Shown here: positions 15,630 to 24,976 of the stretch, piece by piece | Layout of the letters: every line of letters begins with the position of its first letter | Numbering within the stretch: the first letter of the stretch is position 1 | Assembly: GCF_003634935.1 (NCBI RefSeq) | Contig: NZ_RBXO01000001.1 | Location: 5,233,501-5,297,500 of the forward strand | Reading direction: 5' to 3' | DNA length: 64,000 bases | From: Saccharothrix australiensis | GTDB lineage: Bacteria; Actinomycetota; Actinomycetes; Mycobacteriales; Pseudonocardiaceae | Program-made: the position numbers and the translations under genes | Notes under the pieces: generated by a model | The model's input: only the letters and a program-made list of their open reading frames with translations | The model's database searches: none | What the model was told of the DNA's origin: nothing

Positions 15630-17405
15630 CTACACCGCGGAGTCGAGGACGTCGGGCACCTCCAGCGTCGCGGCCACGAGGCCCCGCGTGTAGGGGTGCA
15701 CCGGCGTGGTGAGCACCGCGTCGGTGTCGCCCGACTCGACCACGCGCCCCCCGTTCAGCACGACGACGCGGTCCGCGATGCTGCGCACCACCGCCAGGTC
15801 GTGGGTCACGAAGACCATCGACAAGCCGTCCGCCAGCAGTGAGCGCAGCAGCTCCACCACGGCCGCCTGCACCGACACGTCGAGGGCGGAGGTCACCTCG
15901 TCGCAGAGGAGCACCTCGGGCTCGCACACCAGGGCGCGGGCGATCGCCACGCGCTGGCGCTGCCCGCCGGACAGCTCGGCCGGGCGGCGGTCGGCGAGCC
16001 GCGCCGGGATCTCCACGCGCTCCAGGGCTTCCCGCACCCGCCGCCTGCTGTCACGCGCGCTGACGCCGAAGTAGTGCCGCAGCGGCACGACCAGGCTGCC
16101 CTCCACGCTGCGATGCGGGTTGAGCGAGCCGTAGGGGTTCTGGAACACGTACTGCAACCCGCGCCGGGTGTCCTCGTCGCGGGCCCGCGCCGCCGCCGGG
16201 ATCGGTCGGCCCCGGAACGCCAGCGCCCCTTCCTGCTCCTCGTGCAGCCCCACGAGGCAACGCGACATCGTGGTCTTGCCGCTGCCCGACTCGCCGACGA
16301 CGGCCAGGCACTCGCCCCGCCCGAGGCCGAACGACACGTCGAAGAGGACCTGCCTGCCGCCGTGCCCGGCGTGCAGCCCGGACACCGACAGCACTTCCGG
16401 CTCCGCGTCGGATGCCACGCGCCGCTCGGCCGCGCGCGCCGGCACCCTCGGCGCCCGCACGACCTCGTCCGCGCGCGGGCACCGCGTCAGCGTCCCCGAG
16501 GGGCCGGGGACGAGCGCGGGCCGGGTCGCGCGGCACTCGGCCACGGCGTGGTCGCACCGCGGGGCGAAGACGCAGCCGCGCCGGTACCCGCCGACGCCGG
16601 GCGCGCGACCGGGTATCGGGACCAGGCGGTGCCTGCGGGTCGCGGACGGGACGGCGGCCAGCAGCGCCCGCGTGTACGGGTGGGCGGCACGGGTGAGCAC
16701 GTCGCGGTCCGCGCCGCTCTCGACCACCTCGCCGCCGTACACGACGGTGACGCGGTCGGCGACCTCGGCCACCACGGCGAGGTCGTGGGAGACGTAGATC
16801 GCCGCCATGTCGTGCTCGCGGCACAGTTCCCGCACCATCCGGAGCACGCGTGCCTGCGTGACGACGTCGAGCCCGGTCGTCGGCTCGTCCAGGACGAGCA
16901 GTCGCGGCCCGGCCGCCACCGCCATCGCGATGGCGACGCGCTGCTGCTGGCCGCCGGAGAGGCGGCGGGGGTGGCGCTTGAGGAACGCGTCGTCGGCAGG
17001 CAGGTCCACGGCCTCCAGCAACCGCCGGACGCGCGCCGACGCCTCCCGCCGGGGCAGGCGCAGCCCCTCCGTCAGCTGGGTCGCCAGGCTCAGGCTCGGG
17101 TTCAACGCGGTCGCCGGGTCCTGCGGCACGTAGGCGACGCGGCTGCCCCGCGCGCGGCGCAGCTCCCCCGGCGGCAGGGAGAGCAGGTCCAGCCCGTCGA
17201 CCACCACCCGCCCGGCGGTGATCGTCGCGCCCCTGCGCGCGAAACCCAGCAGGGCGAGCGCGAGGGTGCTCTTGCCCGAGCCCGACTCGCCGACCACGCC
17301 CATGACCTCACCCCGGTCGAGCCCGAAGGAGACGTCGCGGACGATGTCGTGCCCAGTGGCGTCGACGGTCACGGTGACGCCGGAGACCTCCACTGCCGTG
17401 GTCAC
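15630..17405 (-). CDS. Fused oligopeptide-type ABC ATPase (DppD-DppF-like)
   Basis: 591 residues holding two complete ATPase domains on the cytosolic face. Domain 1: Walker A GESGSGKST, signature LSGGQQQRVAIAM, Walker B LLVLDEPTTGLD, and the family C-terminal Cys motif (GCVFAPRCDHAVAEC). Domain 2: GESGSGKTT, LSGGQRQRVAIARAL, VLLCDEVTSALD. Both sites look active. GTG 17405 starts one base after the stop of the permease gene upstream. The fusion powers the two permeases of the same operon. Peptide, opine or nickel are possible substrates of the family; sequence does not decide. Confidence 0.93.
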   Translation of the reverse strand: MTTAVEVSGVTVTVDATGHDIVRDVSFGLDRGEVMGVVGESGSGKSTLALALLGFARRGATITAGRVVVDGLDLLSLPPGELRRARGSRVAYVPQDPATALNPSLSLATQLTEGLRLPRREASARVRRLLEAVDLPADDAFLKRHPRRLSGGQQQRVAIAMAVAAGPRLLVLDEPTTGLDVVTQARVLRMVRELCREHDMAAIYVSHDLAVVAEVADRVTVVYGGEVVESGADRDVLTRAAHPYTRALLAAVPSATRRHRLVPIPGRAPGVGGYRRGCVFAPRCDHAVAECRATRPALVPGPSGTLTRCPRADEVVRAPRVPARAAERRVASDAEPEVLSVSGLHAGHGGRQVLFDVSFGLGRGECLAVVGESGSGKTTMSRCLVGLHEEQEGALAFRGRPIPAAARARDEDTRRGLQYVFQNPYGSLNPHRSVEGSLVVPLRHYFGVSARDSRRRVREALERVEIPARLADRRPAELSGGQRQRVAIARALVCEPEVLLCDEVTSALDVSVQAAVVELLRSLLADGLSMVFVTHDLAVVRSIADRVVVLNGGRVVESGDTDAVLTTPVHPYTRGLVAATLEVPDVLDSAV

Positions 17406-17406
17406 G

Positions 17407-18474
17407 TCAGCCCTCCCCTTCCGCGCGGATCGTCCCGACCCGCTCCTGTCCGACCCGCCGCTTCCCGGTGCGCGTCCTTTCTGGGCGCGTCTTCCCGGTG
17501 CGGCCGACCGCCCTGGCGACCGACTCGGCCACCAGGTTCCCGCCGAGCGCCATCATGAGGATCAACGCGATCGGGGCCAGCACCGGGAGCGGGGCGATCG
17601 ACAGTCCGTCCTGGTTCTCGCCGACCATCAGCCCCCAGTCCGCCGCCGGCGGCGCGACGCCGAACCCGAGGTAGTTCAGCGAGGCGATCGCGGACACCGC
17701 CCACACCAGCCGCATCCCGGTCTCCACCAGGAGCGGCGAGGTCACGCCCGGCAGCACCTCCCGCAGCAGGACGCGCGTCGCGGGCAACCCGTTCGCCCGC
17801 GCCCAGAGCACGTGCTCGCTGCCGACCACGGGCAGCGCCGCCCCGCGCATCACGCGGGAGACGCCGGGCGCGAACGCCACACCGACGAGCACCGCGGTCA
17901 ACAGCGTGCCGCGCCCGAGCACGGACACGAACAGCAGCACGAAGATGATCTCGGGGAAGCTCAGCAGGACGTCCGTGCCGCGCATGAGCAGCGTGTCGAC
18001 GGCCCCGCCCCGGTAGGCCGCGGTGAGCCCGACGAGGCAGCCGAGGACCACGCCGAGGCCCGCCGCGAGGACCGCCATCCACGTGAGGCCGAGACCGCCG
18101 TGCAGCAGGCGGCTCAGGACGTCGCGGCCGAGGATGTCGGTGCCCAGCGGGAAGGTCCCGTCCGGTCCCGCCAGGGGCGGTCCGACGATCGCGTCCGGCG
18201 CGTGCGGCGCGACCAGGGGCCCGAACACGACCGGCAGGCCGACCAGCGCGAGGAGCACGAGCCCGAACCGCGCCTGCCCGGTGCGGACCGCGCGGCCGAG
18301 CGCGGAGGGCCCACCGGCGCCCGACGGCGGCGCATCGACGGGCGCGGAGGGCCCGTCGGCGTCCGGCGGCACCACGTCGAGGAGTGCGGGGGACCCGTCG
18401 GCGTCCGACGGCGGCGCGCCGGCGGCCGGTGCGGGTCCGGGTGTCCGTTCCGTTGCCACGGCTCGCTCCTTCAT
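17407..18474 (-). CDS. ABC importer permease (DppC-like)
   Basis: 355 residues. A hydrophilic N-terminal segment of ~70 residues with Pro/Ser/Asp repeats (DADGSPALL, DADGPSAP) precedes six membrane segments. The DppC/OppC family motif GTDILGRDVLSRLLHGGL and the ATPase-contact EAA loop (ARANGLPATRVLLREVLPG) are present. The N-terminal low-complexity extension is unusual. Start ATG 18474 overlaps the upstream permease stop by 4 bp. Confidence 0.92.
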   Translation of the reverse strand: MKERAVATERTPGPAPAAGAPPSDADGSPALLDVVPPDADGPSAPVDAPPSGAGGPSALGRAVRTGQARFGLVLLALVGLPVVFGPLVAPHAPDAIVGPPLAGPDGTFPLGTDILGRDVLSRLLHGGLGLTWMAVLAAGLGVVLGCLVGLTAAYRGGAVDTLLMRGTDVLLSFPEIIFVLLFVSVLGRGTLLTAVLVGVAFAPGVSRVMRGAALPVVGSEHVLWARANGLPATRVLLREVLPGVTSPLLVETGMRLVWAVSAIASLNYLGFGVAPPAADWGLMVGENQDGLSIAPLPVLAPIALILMMALGGNLVAESVARAVGRTGKTRPERTRTGKRRVGQERVGTIRAEGEG

Positions 18475-19472
18475 CGCGCCCCGCCCAGTGCCGCGAGGAC
18501 GTCCGCCAGGAGGTTGAACAGGTAGTACGCGGTCGCGAGGATGAGGATGGACGCCTGGAGCACGGGCAGGTCGTGCGAGTTCACCGCGCCGACGACCGCC
18601 GACCCGAGGCCGGGGTAGGAGTAGACGTGCTCGACCACGACGACGCCCGTGATGGTGACCGCCGCGACGAGACCGGCCGCCGGCAGGCTCGCCGCGACCG
18701 CGTTGGGCAGCGCGTGCCGGAACAGGACGCGCCGACCGCTGAGCCCCTTCAAGACCGCCGTCTGGACGTACTCGCTGTTCATCGCGTCGATGAACGAGGC
18801 GCGGACCAGCCGCCCCAGGTACATGACGCCCATCAGCGTGAGGGTGGTGACCGGCAGGACGAGTTCCGCCGGGTACCACCAGGGCAGGTCGCCCGGCGGG
18901 ATGTCCGACACCCCCGGCAGCACGTCGAGGACGGACGTGGCGAAGAACGCGATCAGCAGCATCCCCACGACGAACGCGGGCAGCGCGGTGAAGAGCGACG
19001 ACACCGCCACGAAAGCCTTGTCCAGCGCGCTGTCGCGCCGATGGGCGCTCACCACGCCCACGACCACGGCGAGCGGGAGGATCAGGGCCAGCGACGTGAC
19101 GCCCAGCGCGAACGAGTTGAACGCCCGCGGCCCGATGACGTCCGCCACGGGTTCGCCGCTCTCCAGCGACGTGCCCATGTTCCCGCTGAGCACGCCCGAG
19201 AGCCACTGCCAGTACTGCGCGACGAGCGACCGGTCGAGCCCGAGCTGCCCGCGCAGCGCCGCGACCTGCTCGGCCGTCGCGTCCTTGCCGAGGATGATCC
19301 GCGCCACGTCGCCCGGCAGCGCCTGCGTCACGAGGAACAGCAGGACCGAGACGAGGAGCAGCACGAGCACGCCGAGCAGGAGCCGGCGGACCAGCCACCG
19401 GGTCGTCGCGCCACCCGGACCCGGTGGCGCGCTTCGCGCGGGGACGGACGCCCGCGTCGTCAGTCGAGGCAT
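18471..19472 (-). CDS. ABC importer permease (DppB-like)
   Basis: 333 residues, six membrane segments. The first helix (LLLGVLVLLLVSVLLFLV) is followed by QALPGDVARIILG, the hallmark periplasmic start of DppB-type permeases, and LRGQLGLDRSLVAQYWQWL. The EAA loop reads TAVLKGLSGRRVLFRHALPNA. Start ATG 19472. A strong palindrome lies between it and the binding-protein gene, so this gene and those downstream may be expressed less than the binding protein. Confidence 0.92.
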   Translation of the reverse strand: MPRLTTRASVPARSAPPGPGGATTRWLVRRLLLGVLVLLLVSVLLFLVTQALPGDVARIILGKDATAEQVAALRGQLGLDRSLVAQYWQWLSGVLSGNMGTSLESGEPVADVIGPRAFNSFALGVTSLALILPLAVVVGVVSAHRRDSALDKAFVAVSSLFTALPAFVVGMLLIAFFATSVLDVLPGVSDIPPGDLPWWYPAELVLPVTTLTLMGVMYLGRLVRASFIDAMNSEYVQTAVLKGLSGRRVLFRHALPNAVAASLPAAGLVAAVTITGVVVVEHVYSYPGLGSAVVGAVNSHDLPVLQASILILATAYYLFNLLADVLAALGGAR

Positions 19473-19512
19473 GTCAACCTCCGCCGTTCGCGTGTGGTGG
19501 GTCGGTGCGGTG

Positions 19513-19542
19513 GGGCCTGCCCGAGCCGGCTCGGGCAGGCCC
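19513..19542 (-). terminator. Perfect 30-bp palindrome after the binding-protein gene
   Basis: GGGCCTGCCCGAGCC is followed directly by its reverse complement GGCTCGGGCAGGCCC. It sits just after the binding-protein stop (19555) and before the first permease start (19472). Such hairpins commonly stabilise or partly terminate the binding-protein message; there is no T-run. The function is inferred. Confidence 0.6.
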
Positions 19543-19554
19543 TTCCGGGTCGGG

Positions 19555-21123
19555 TCAGCGCCCGACCGTCACGTTCGTCAGGAAGGAGAGCGGGCGGCCG
19601 TTCACGTCCGGCACCAGCCCGCGGACGTCGGCGCGGTGGGGCATCAGCACGTTGACGAACGCCGGGGTGATCATCGCGCCCTGCTCGTGCTCGATGCGGT
19701 GCATCCGGTTCATGATCGGGCACCGCTCGCCCTCGGGTGCCACGAACAGCCGGTCGGCGAGCGCGACGAACTCGGGGTCGTCCCAGTGGGTGGCGTTGCC
19801 GACGCGGCCCGGCAGCAGGCCGCCCAGCACGGTCGGCAGGTACGGGATCGGGTTGAAGTCGATGAACGCTGGCCACTGGCCCCACTTCGACAGCAGCTCC
19901 GGCACCGTGACGACGTTGACCTCGACCCGAACGCCCGCCTTCGCGGCGTTCTCGGAGAACACCTGGGCCAGTTCCCGCATGCCGGGCAGGAGCCCGTCGG
20001 TCGTGATCGCGAACGACAGGTCGCCGTGGCCCGCCTCGGCCAGGAGCTGCTTCGCCCGCTCGACGTCCTGCTCGCGCTGGGACAGGTCCGGCGCGCCGCA
20101 CCTCGGCGTGCCGCCCTCGTGGTCGTTGGCCACCCGCGCGTACCCGCCGAAGGCGTTGGACACCACCTGCTCCCGGTCGACCAGCAGGCGCAGCGCCTGC
20201 CGCACCCGCACGTCGTCGAACGGCGCCACCGTCGTGTTGAGACCGATCCGCAGCGTGAAGTCGCCCTTGCTGTCGAGCAGTTCGACGTCGTCGCGGCCCG
20301 CGAGGGACTTCGCGATGGTGGGTGTCGCGCCCGACGCGATGTCGACCTGGTTCGACAGCAGGGCGTTCGCCTGCGCCTGCTGGCTCGGGTACTCGGTGAT
20401 CTCGACCGCGCCGAGCTTGGGCCGGTCGCCCCAGTAGCCGTCGAACCGCTCCAGTGTGGACTGCCGGCCGGCGGCGAAGCCCTTGACGGCGAACGGCCCG
20501 GTGCCGATCGGCCGCTCCGGCACCGAGCCGGCCTTGGTCATGGGCAGCAGGACGTTGGCCCAGATGTCCTTGAAGGGCGCGAAGGGCTCGCTCAGGCCGA
20601 CCCGGACGGTCAGCTCGTCCACCGCCGCCACGGCGGCCGGGTCGATCATCTCGATGAACGCCAGCCCCTGCACGGCGTTGGCGGGGTCGCGGAGGTGCTT
20701 GATGCTCGCGACCACGTCGGCGGAGGTGAAGCGGCTGCCGTCGGTGAACAGCACGCCGGGGCGGAGCTTGATCGTCCACGCGCGGAAGCCGTCGTCCGGC
20801 GTCATGTCGGTGGCCAGCCGCCACTCGACCTCGCCCTCGGGGCTCAGGCGGGTGAGGCCCTCGTACACCAGCGCGCTGCGGAGCTGCTGGGTGGGGCTCT
20901 GGTTGCTCGCGTAGGGGTTCAGGGTCTCGCCCGCGTCGGTGGCGGCGGCGATGCGGAGGGTGCCGCCCGCGCCCGCGCCCGCCCGCTCGGGCGGCGAGCA
21001 GCCCGCCAGGGTCGCCGTGACGAGCACGACGCCGGTCACCGCGCCGAGCAGCCGGGACGACGGGCGTCCGAACGGCGTGCCCGACCCGGCGACCGGCCGG
21101 GCGCGTGGGGGTCTGCGCAGCAC
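19555..21123 (-). CDS. Extracellular solute-binding lipoprotein, family 5 (DppA/OppA-like)
   Basis: 522 residues. After a basic start, the hydrophobic stretch LLGAVTGVVLVTATLAGC ends in a lipobox (LAGC), so the protein is a membrane-anchored lipoprotein. Family-5 binding-protein features include the early NPY motif (ETLNPYASNQ), FTSADVVASIKHLRD, GTGPFAVKGF and VRVRQALRLLVDREQVV. GTG 21123 is preceded by GGAGG and places the hydrophobic core normally; a longer N-terminal reading would push the signal too far inward. First gene of the importer operon, with an operator-like palindrome just upstream (21161-21174). Confidence 0.92.
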   Translation of the reverse strand: MLRRPPRARPVAGSGTPFGRPSSRLLGAVTGVVLVTATLAGCSPPERAGAGAGGTLRIAAATDAGETLNPYASNQSPTQQLRSALVYEGLTRLSPEGEVEWRLATDMTPDDGFRAWTIKLRPGVLFTDGSRFTSADVVASIKHLRDPANAVQGLAFIEMIDPAAVAAVDELTVRVGLSEPFAPFKDIWANVLLPMTKAGSVPERPIGTGPFAVKGFAAGRQSTLERFDGYWGDRPKLGAVEITEYPSQQAQANALLSNQVDIASGATPTIAKSLAGRDDVELLDSKGDFTLRIGLNTTVAPFDDVRVRQALRLLVDREQVVSNAFGGYARVANDHEGGTPRCGAPDLSQREQDVERAKQLLAEAGHGDLSFAITTDGLLPGMRELAQVFSENAAKAGVRVEVNVVTVPELLSKWGQWPAFIDFNPIPYLPTVLGGLLPGRVGNATHWDDPEFVALADRLFVAPEGERCPIMNRMHRIEHEQGAMITPAFVNVLMPHRADVRGLVPDVNGRPLSFLTNVTVGR

Positions 21124-21160
21124 TGGGCACCTCCGGTTCCGCGTGGCGGATGGTCCTGGA

Positions 21161-21174
21161 TCTAAGCCGTTAGA
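21161..21174. promoter_or_regulatory. LacI-type operator candidate 1
   Basis: TCTAA-GCCG-TTAGA, 14 bp, in the promoter region of the binding-protein gene. It shares perfect TCTAA/TTAGA arms and 4-bp spacing with a second site 99 bp away. Low-GC palindromes like this are rare in the surrounding DNA. A LacI regulator gene lies about 0.8 kb away. Confidence 0.65.
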
Positions 21175-21259
21175 CCGGGCTCCCCCTGCTCGGTCCGGGA
21201 TGAACTGCGCCACACAGTACGTCGACTCCGTGCGGCGCGGAAGAGGCAGCGCAGGTCTA

Positions 21260-21273
21260 TCTAATCGTTTAGA
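21260..21273. promoter_or_regulatory. LacI-type operator candidate 2
   Basis: TCTAA-TCGT-TTAGA with a central CG, typical for LacI-family sites. It precedes the cupin-like gene on the + strand. With site 1 it brackets the divergent promoter region, so one regulator could control both directions, possibly by looping. Confidence 0.65.
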
Positions 21274-21328
21274 ACGTTGCTAGCCTCGGCGCCGACCGCC
21301 AGGGGGAACCACCCGGAGAAGAGGGACG

Positions 21329-21793
21329 ATGACCAGTCCGTACGAGCACCTGTTCGTGAGGAAGATGCCGAACTGCATCGACGACCTCGTCAACGAAGGC
21401 GCCGCCGCCGGCGTCGTCGAACCGGACAACGTGGGCCCGGCGCTCGCCCTGATGCGCTCGAAGGACGTGCCCGCCAGCAAGATCCACCTGACCTACACGT
21501 GGATCAGGGAGTGCTCCGAGCCGGTGCAGTGGGTGAAGGAGCACGAGCACGACTACGACGAAGTCCTGATCTGGCACGGCAACGACCCCGACGACCCGGA
21601 CGACCTCGGCGCGGAGATCTACCTCGACATCGAGGGCGTCCGGCACACCATCACCACGAGCGGTTCCGTGTACCTCCCGGCGGGCGTCCGCCACTGCCCG
21701 CTCGGCTTCACCCGCGTCGACCGGCCGTTCCGCTTCAGCGCCTTGTCGTTGAGCCCGAACTACGAGTCCGACGAGCACGAGCCCGCGTCGTAA
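21329..21793 (+). CDS. Cupin-like protein of unknown function
   Basis: 154 residues, no signal or membrane segment. The order of strands and the His/Glu pattern (HEHDYDEVLIWHGND ... EIYLDIEGVRHTITTSGSVYLPAGVRHCPLGF) resemble a cupin: HEHDYDE may be motif 1 and GVRHCPLG motif 2. ATG 21329 follows AGAAGAGGGA. Its promoter shares LacI-like operators with the peptide-type importer, suggesting it acts on the imported compound. I do not recognise a specific enzyme family. Confidence 0.75.
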   Translation: MTSPYEHLFVRKMPNCIDDLVNEGAAAGVVEPDNVGPALALMRSKDVPASKIHLTYTWIRECSEPVQWVKEHEHDYDEVLIWHGNDPDDPDDLGAEIYLDIEGVRHTITTSGSVYLPAGVRHCPLGFTRVDRPFRFSALSLSPNYESDEHEPAS

Positions 21794-21896
21794 GGCGCGC
21801 CGGAGGACGTCGGTCCCGTCACGCGCTCGCGCGGCGGGGCCGGCGCGTCGTCAGCCGCCCACGTGCTCGCGGGAGCCGCACCCGTGACCGGGCGCG

Positions 21897-22949
21897 TCAA
21901 CCTCCTGCGGTGGCAACGGGTTCGCACCCGCACGTCACACCGATGCTGAGCGTGCCGTCCAGCACCACCGTCGCACCCGGACCGCCGCCCCCGTAGAAGG
22001 TCTCGTCCAGGGCGTCGAAAGCGCGGACGGCCAGTTCCTCGAACGGCAGGCGGACGGTGGTGAGCGGGAAGCTGCCGAGCCTCGCCTCGCGGACGCCGTC
22101 GAACCCCACCACCGCGAGGTCGTCGGGGACGCGCAGCCCCAGGCTCGTCGCCGTGCGGATCGTCACGAGCGCCTGCTCGTCGGTCGTGGCGTAGATCGCG
22201 CGGGGCCGGTCGTCGCCCTCCAGGACCCGCCGCACCGCCCGCTCCGCCTCGACCCGGTCGAAGAACGCCCGGACCAGCCTGCCCTCGGTGGGCAGCCCCG
22301 CGTCCTCCATCGCCCGCCGCCAGCCGCCCTCGCGGCCGATCGCCGGTCCCGCCTCGATCTCGCCGGCCACGCAGGCGATGTCGCCGTAGCCGTGCCCGAT
22401 CAGGTGCTCGACGACGAGCCGCGCGCCCCCGAAGTCGTCGAACGTCACGCTCGGCGAGGTGGGGTCGGGCGCGGCCCACTGCACGTACACGCGAGGGGTC
22501 TCGTCCTCGTGCCGAGGCTGCTGGCCGGTCGTGACGAAGATGCCGCGCGGGCGCAGCTCCGAGAACGCCTCGCCGTACTCGTCGCCGAGCGACGAGTGGT
22601 AGCCGGTGTTGCCGAGCAGCGTCAGCAGGCCGCGCCGCCGCCCCTCGGCCTCGACGCAGCGCGACAGCTCGCCGAAGAAGGCGTTCGCGGTGTCGGGCAC
22701 CAGCAGGCCGACGAGGTTGGACCGGCCGCCGCTCAACGCGCCCGCGAGCGGGTTGCGCCGGTAGCCGAGCATCCGGATGGCTTCCTCGACCTTGATCCGG
22801 GTCTTGTCCGACACGGGTCGGGGCCCGCCGTTGAGCACGTAGCTGACGACGGCCGTCGAGGTGCCCGCCAGCCGCCCGACGTCGTGGAGGGTGGGCCTGC
22901 GCGCGGAACCCGGCGTGCTCCTGGCTCCCACGCTGCCGCTCCCTGTCAC
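21897..22949 (-). CDS. LacI-family transcriptional regulator
   Basis: About 350 residues. The N-terminal HTH RPTLHDVGRLAGTSTAVVSYVLNGGPRPVSDKTR is a standard LacI DNA-binding region with hinge, followed by a periplasmic-binding-like core (NLVGLLVPDTANAFFGELSRCVE ... DDLAVVGFDGVREARL). GTG 22949 gives the longest N-terminus; GTG 22931, with AGGGAG at good distance, is an equal candidate. It reads toward the cupin gene end. The two TCTAA-N4-TTAGA sites nearby are its probable targets. Effector likely the importer's substrate. Confidence 0.92.
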   Translation of the reverse strand: MTGSGSVGARSTPGSARRPTLHDVGRLAGTSTAVVSYVLNGGPRPVSDKTRIKVEEAIRMLGYRRNPLAGALSGGRSNLVGLLVPDTANAFFGELSRCVEAEGRRRGLLTLLGNTGYHSSLGDEYGEAFSELRPRGIFVTTGQQPRHEDETPRVYVQWAAPDPTSPSVTFDDFGGARLVVEHLIGHGYGDIACVAGEIEAGPAIGREGGWRRAMEDAGLPTEGRLVRAFFDRVEAERAVRRVLEGDDRPRAIYATTDEQALVTIRTATSLGLRVPDDLAVVGFDGVREARLGSFPLTTVRLPFEELAVRAFDALDETFYGGGGPGATVVLDGTLSIGVTCGCEPVATAGG

Positions 22950-23119
22950 GTCCTCCGCCACCGGCCGGGGTCGGACACCGTCCGCGCCGTGGCCGCCCCT
23001 CCACTCTAGAGCACGGCGACGCCCGGCACACCGGACGGCGCACGGCGGGCCGGGTGGCGGCGTGGCGACGACGTCGCCGGGGGCAGCGGCGGTGCGGGCG
23101 CGGCACCGCGGAGTCCGGG

Positions 23120-24976
23120 TCACCCGACGGCGACCTCCTCCTCCACCACCTCCCGCCGGGTGGCGTCGAGCCGGGCGACGAACTCCCGCTGGATCGGCGC
23201 GACGGGCTCGGCCTCGGTGGGGCGCAACAGGAACGAGCACCCCTGCCCGACGTCGGACGCGACCTGCTCGGCCGCGTGCGGCACGCCCGTGTACCCGGCG
23301 ATCGCCGCGGCGATGACGTCGCCGGAGAACAGGCACAGGTCCGTCGTGCCGGTCCTGCGCACGTCGTCGGCGACCCGCTGGATGGCGCAGAAGCAGTTCT
23401 CCCGCGCGGTCCGGACGAGCAAACCCCCCTCGACGACCCGGTAGTCCTGCACGACGGCGCACACGTCCAGCCGCTGGCCGGACGCCTTCAGCGCCGCGCT
23501 GTGCTCGACCAGCCGCCGGGCGGCCTCCGCCGGCGTCACCGGCCCGTCCGCGCGCCGGGTGCTGCCCTCGACCGCGTACCGCGGCCACAGCGCCATCGCC
23601 TGCGTGCCGATCCAGGTCCAGTACAGCTGTTCCGAGGTCAGCTCGCCGTTGCCGAACGCGAAGTTGAACTGGTCGAACAGCGCGGGCTCGGTCAGCGGGT
23701 CGATCAGCCCCTCGGCCAGGCAGGTCCGGTAGTCCGGCGAACCGGGGATCGGGTAGAACGGGTTGGTGTAGAACCGCACCTCCCGCACCGCGCAGTTCAC
23801 CGAGTCCTGCACGATCTCGGTCAGCGTCTGGCCGGGCAGCCCGGCGATCAGCGAGCCGTTGACGCTCAGCCCGTACTTCTCGAACAACGACGCGCCCTCG
23901 GCGACCTTGGGCAGCGAGGTGAACCCCTTGCGCATCTTGCGCAGCCGCTTCACGTCGGTGGTCTCCAGGCCGAAGAACAGGCTCTCGAACCCGGCCGACA
24001 CCATCTTGCCGACCAGGTCCTCGGTCAGCTTGACCACGGTGATGCCGTTCGGCAGCCGCAACCGGACGTCGAGCCCGCGCGCCAGGATCTCGTCGCAGAT
24101 CGCGTGCACCCGGTCGACGTCGAAGGTGAAGTTGTCGTCCTCGATGAGGAACCGGCGCACGCCGAGCCGCTCGACGCAGTGCTCGATCTCGTCCACCACG
24201 TGCTTCGGCGACCGGGCGCGGAACTCCCGCCCGACCGTGGCGTGCACCGTGCAGAAGGTGCACGAGAACGGGCAACCGCGACTGGTGATCAACGTGGTCG
24301 TGTGGTCGTAGCGGGCGAAGTCCAGCTGGTCGACGGCGGGCATCGGCAGCGCGTCGAGGTCCGGCACGAACGGCGCGCGCGGCCGGACGTGCGGTGGCCC
24401 CGGCGTCCCGCACGCGCAGCGACCCGCGCCGCAGCGGAACGCCACGCCCGCCAACCCGTCGAACGGCCGGCCCTCCTCGATCGCCGCGACCAGCGGGACG
24501 ACCGTCGACTCGGCTTCACCGAGCACCACGGCGTCGATCTCGGGAACCTGCAAGGTGTGGTGGAAGAACACGGTCCCGTGCTGCCCGCCGAGCAGGATGG
24601 CCGCCTCGGGCAGCAACGACCTGGTCAGCCGCGCGAGGTCGTAGGCGGACTCGTAGAACGGCGTGAACATGCAGGAGATGCCGACGACGTCGGCCCGGCT
24701 CGCGGCGACGGCTTCGGCGATGCGCTCCCACCGGGCGCCCCAGTGCACGACGTGCCGCCACCGCGGGTGCGTCGCCAGCTTGAGCCGCTCGACACCGGTC
24801 AGCTCGTCGTCCGGGACCACGTGGTTGTCCTCGACGTGCGCGAGCGCGTCGAACACCACCGTCTCGTGACCGGCGGCGCGGAGGGTCGCGGAGAGGTACG
24901 CGAGCCCGATCGGTACGTGCCTGCCCACTTCCACCATGCACGCCCGAATCGGTGGTTTGACCAGAAGAATACGCAT
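23120..24976 (-). CDS. B12-binding-domain radical SAM enzyme
   Basis: 618 residues, cytosolic. Residues ~1-170 look like a cobalamin-binding Rossmann domain (MRILLVKPPI ... ILLGGQHGTVFFHH ... VVLGEAEST), but the usual DxHxxG is not evident. The radical SAM motif CxxxCxxC is in GCPFSCTFCTVH (Cys235, 239, 242), followed by FLIEDDNFTFDVDRV. The C-terminal ~200 residues form a helical extension. The family includes methyltransferases and ring-forming enzymes; the substrate is unknown. ATG 24976 follows GGGGA. Divergent from an MFS gene across 159 bp; the two may form a make-and-export or uptake-and-use pair. Confidence 0.88.
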   Translation of the reverse strand: MRILLVKPPIRACMVEVGRHVPIGLAYLSATLRAAGHETVVFDALAHVEDNHVVPDDELTGVERLKLATHPRWRHVVHWGARWERIAEAVAASRADVVGISCMFTPFYESAYDLARLTRSLLPEAAILLGGQHGTVFFHHTLQVPEIDAVVLGEAESTVVPLVAAIEEGRPFDGLAGVAFRCGAGRCACGTPGPPHVRPRAPFVPDLDALPMPAVDQLDFARYDHTTTLITSRGCPFSCTFCTVHATVGREFRARSPKHVVDEIEHCVERLGVRRFLIEDDNFTFDVDRVHAICDEILARGLDVRLRLPNGITVVKLTEDLVGKMVSAGFESLFFGLETTDVKRLRKMRKGFTSLPKVAEGASLFEKYGLSVNGSLIAGLPGQTLTEIVQDSVNCAVREVRFYTNPFYPIPGSPDYRTCLAEGLIDPLTEPALFDQFNFAFGNGELTSEQLYWTWIGTQAMALWPRYAVEGSTRRADGPVTPAEAARRLVEHSAALKASGQRLDVCAVVQDYRVVEGGLLVRTARENCFCAIQRVADDVRRTGTTDLCLFSGDVIAAAIAGYTGVPHAAEQVASDVGQGCSFLLRPTEAEPVAPIQREFVARLDATRREVVEEEVAVG

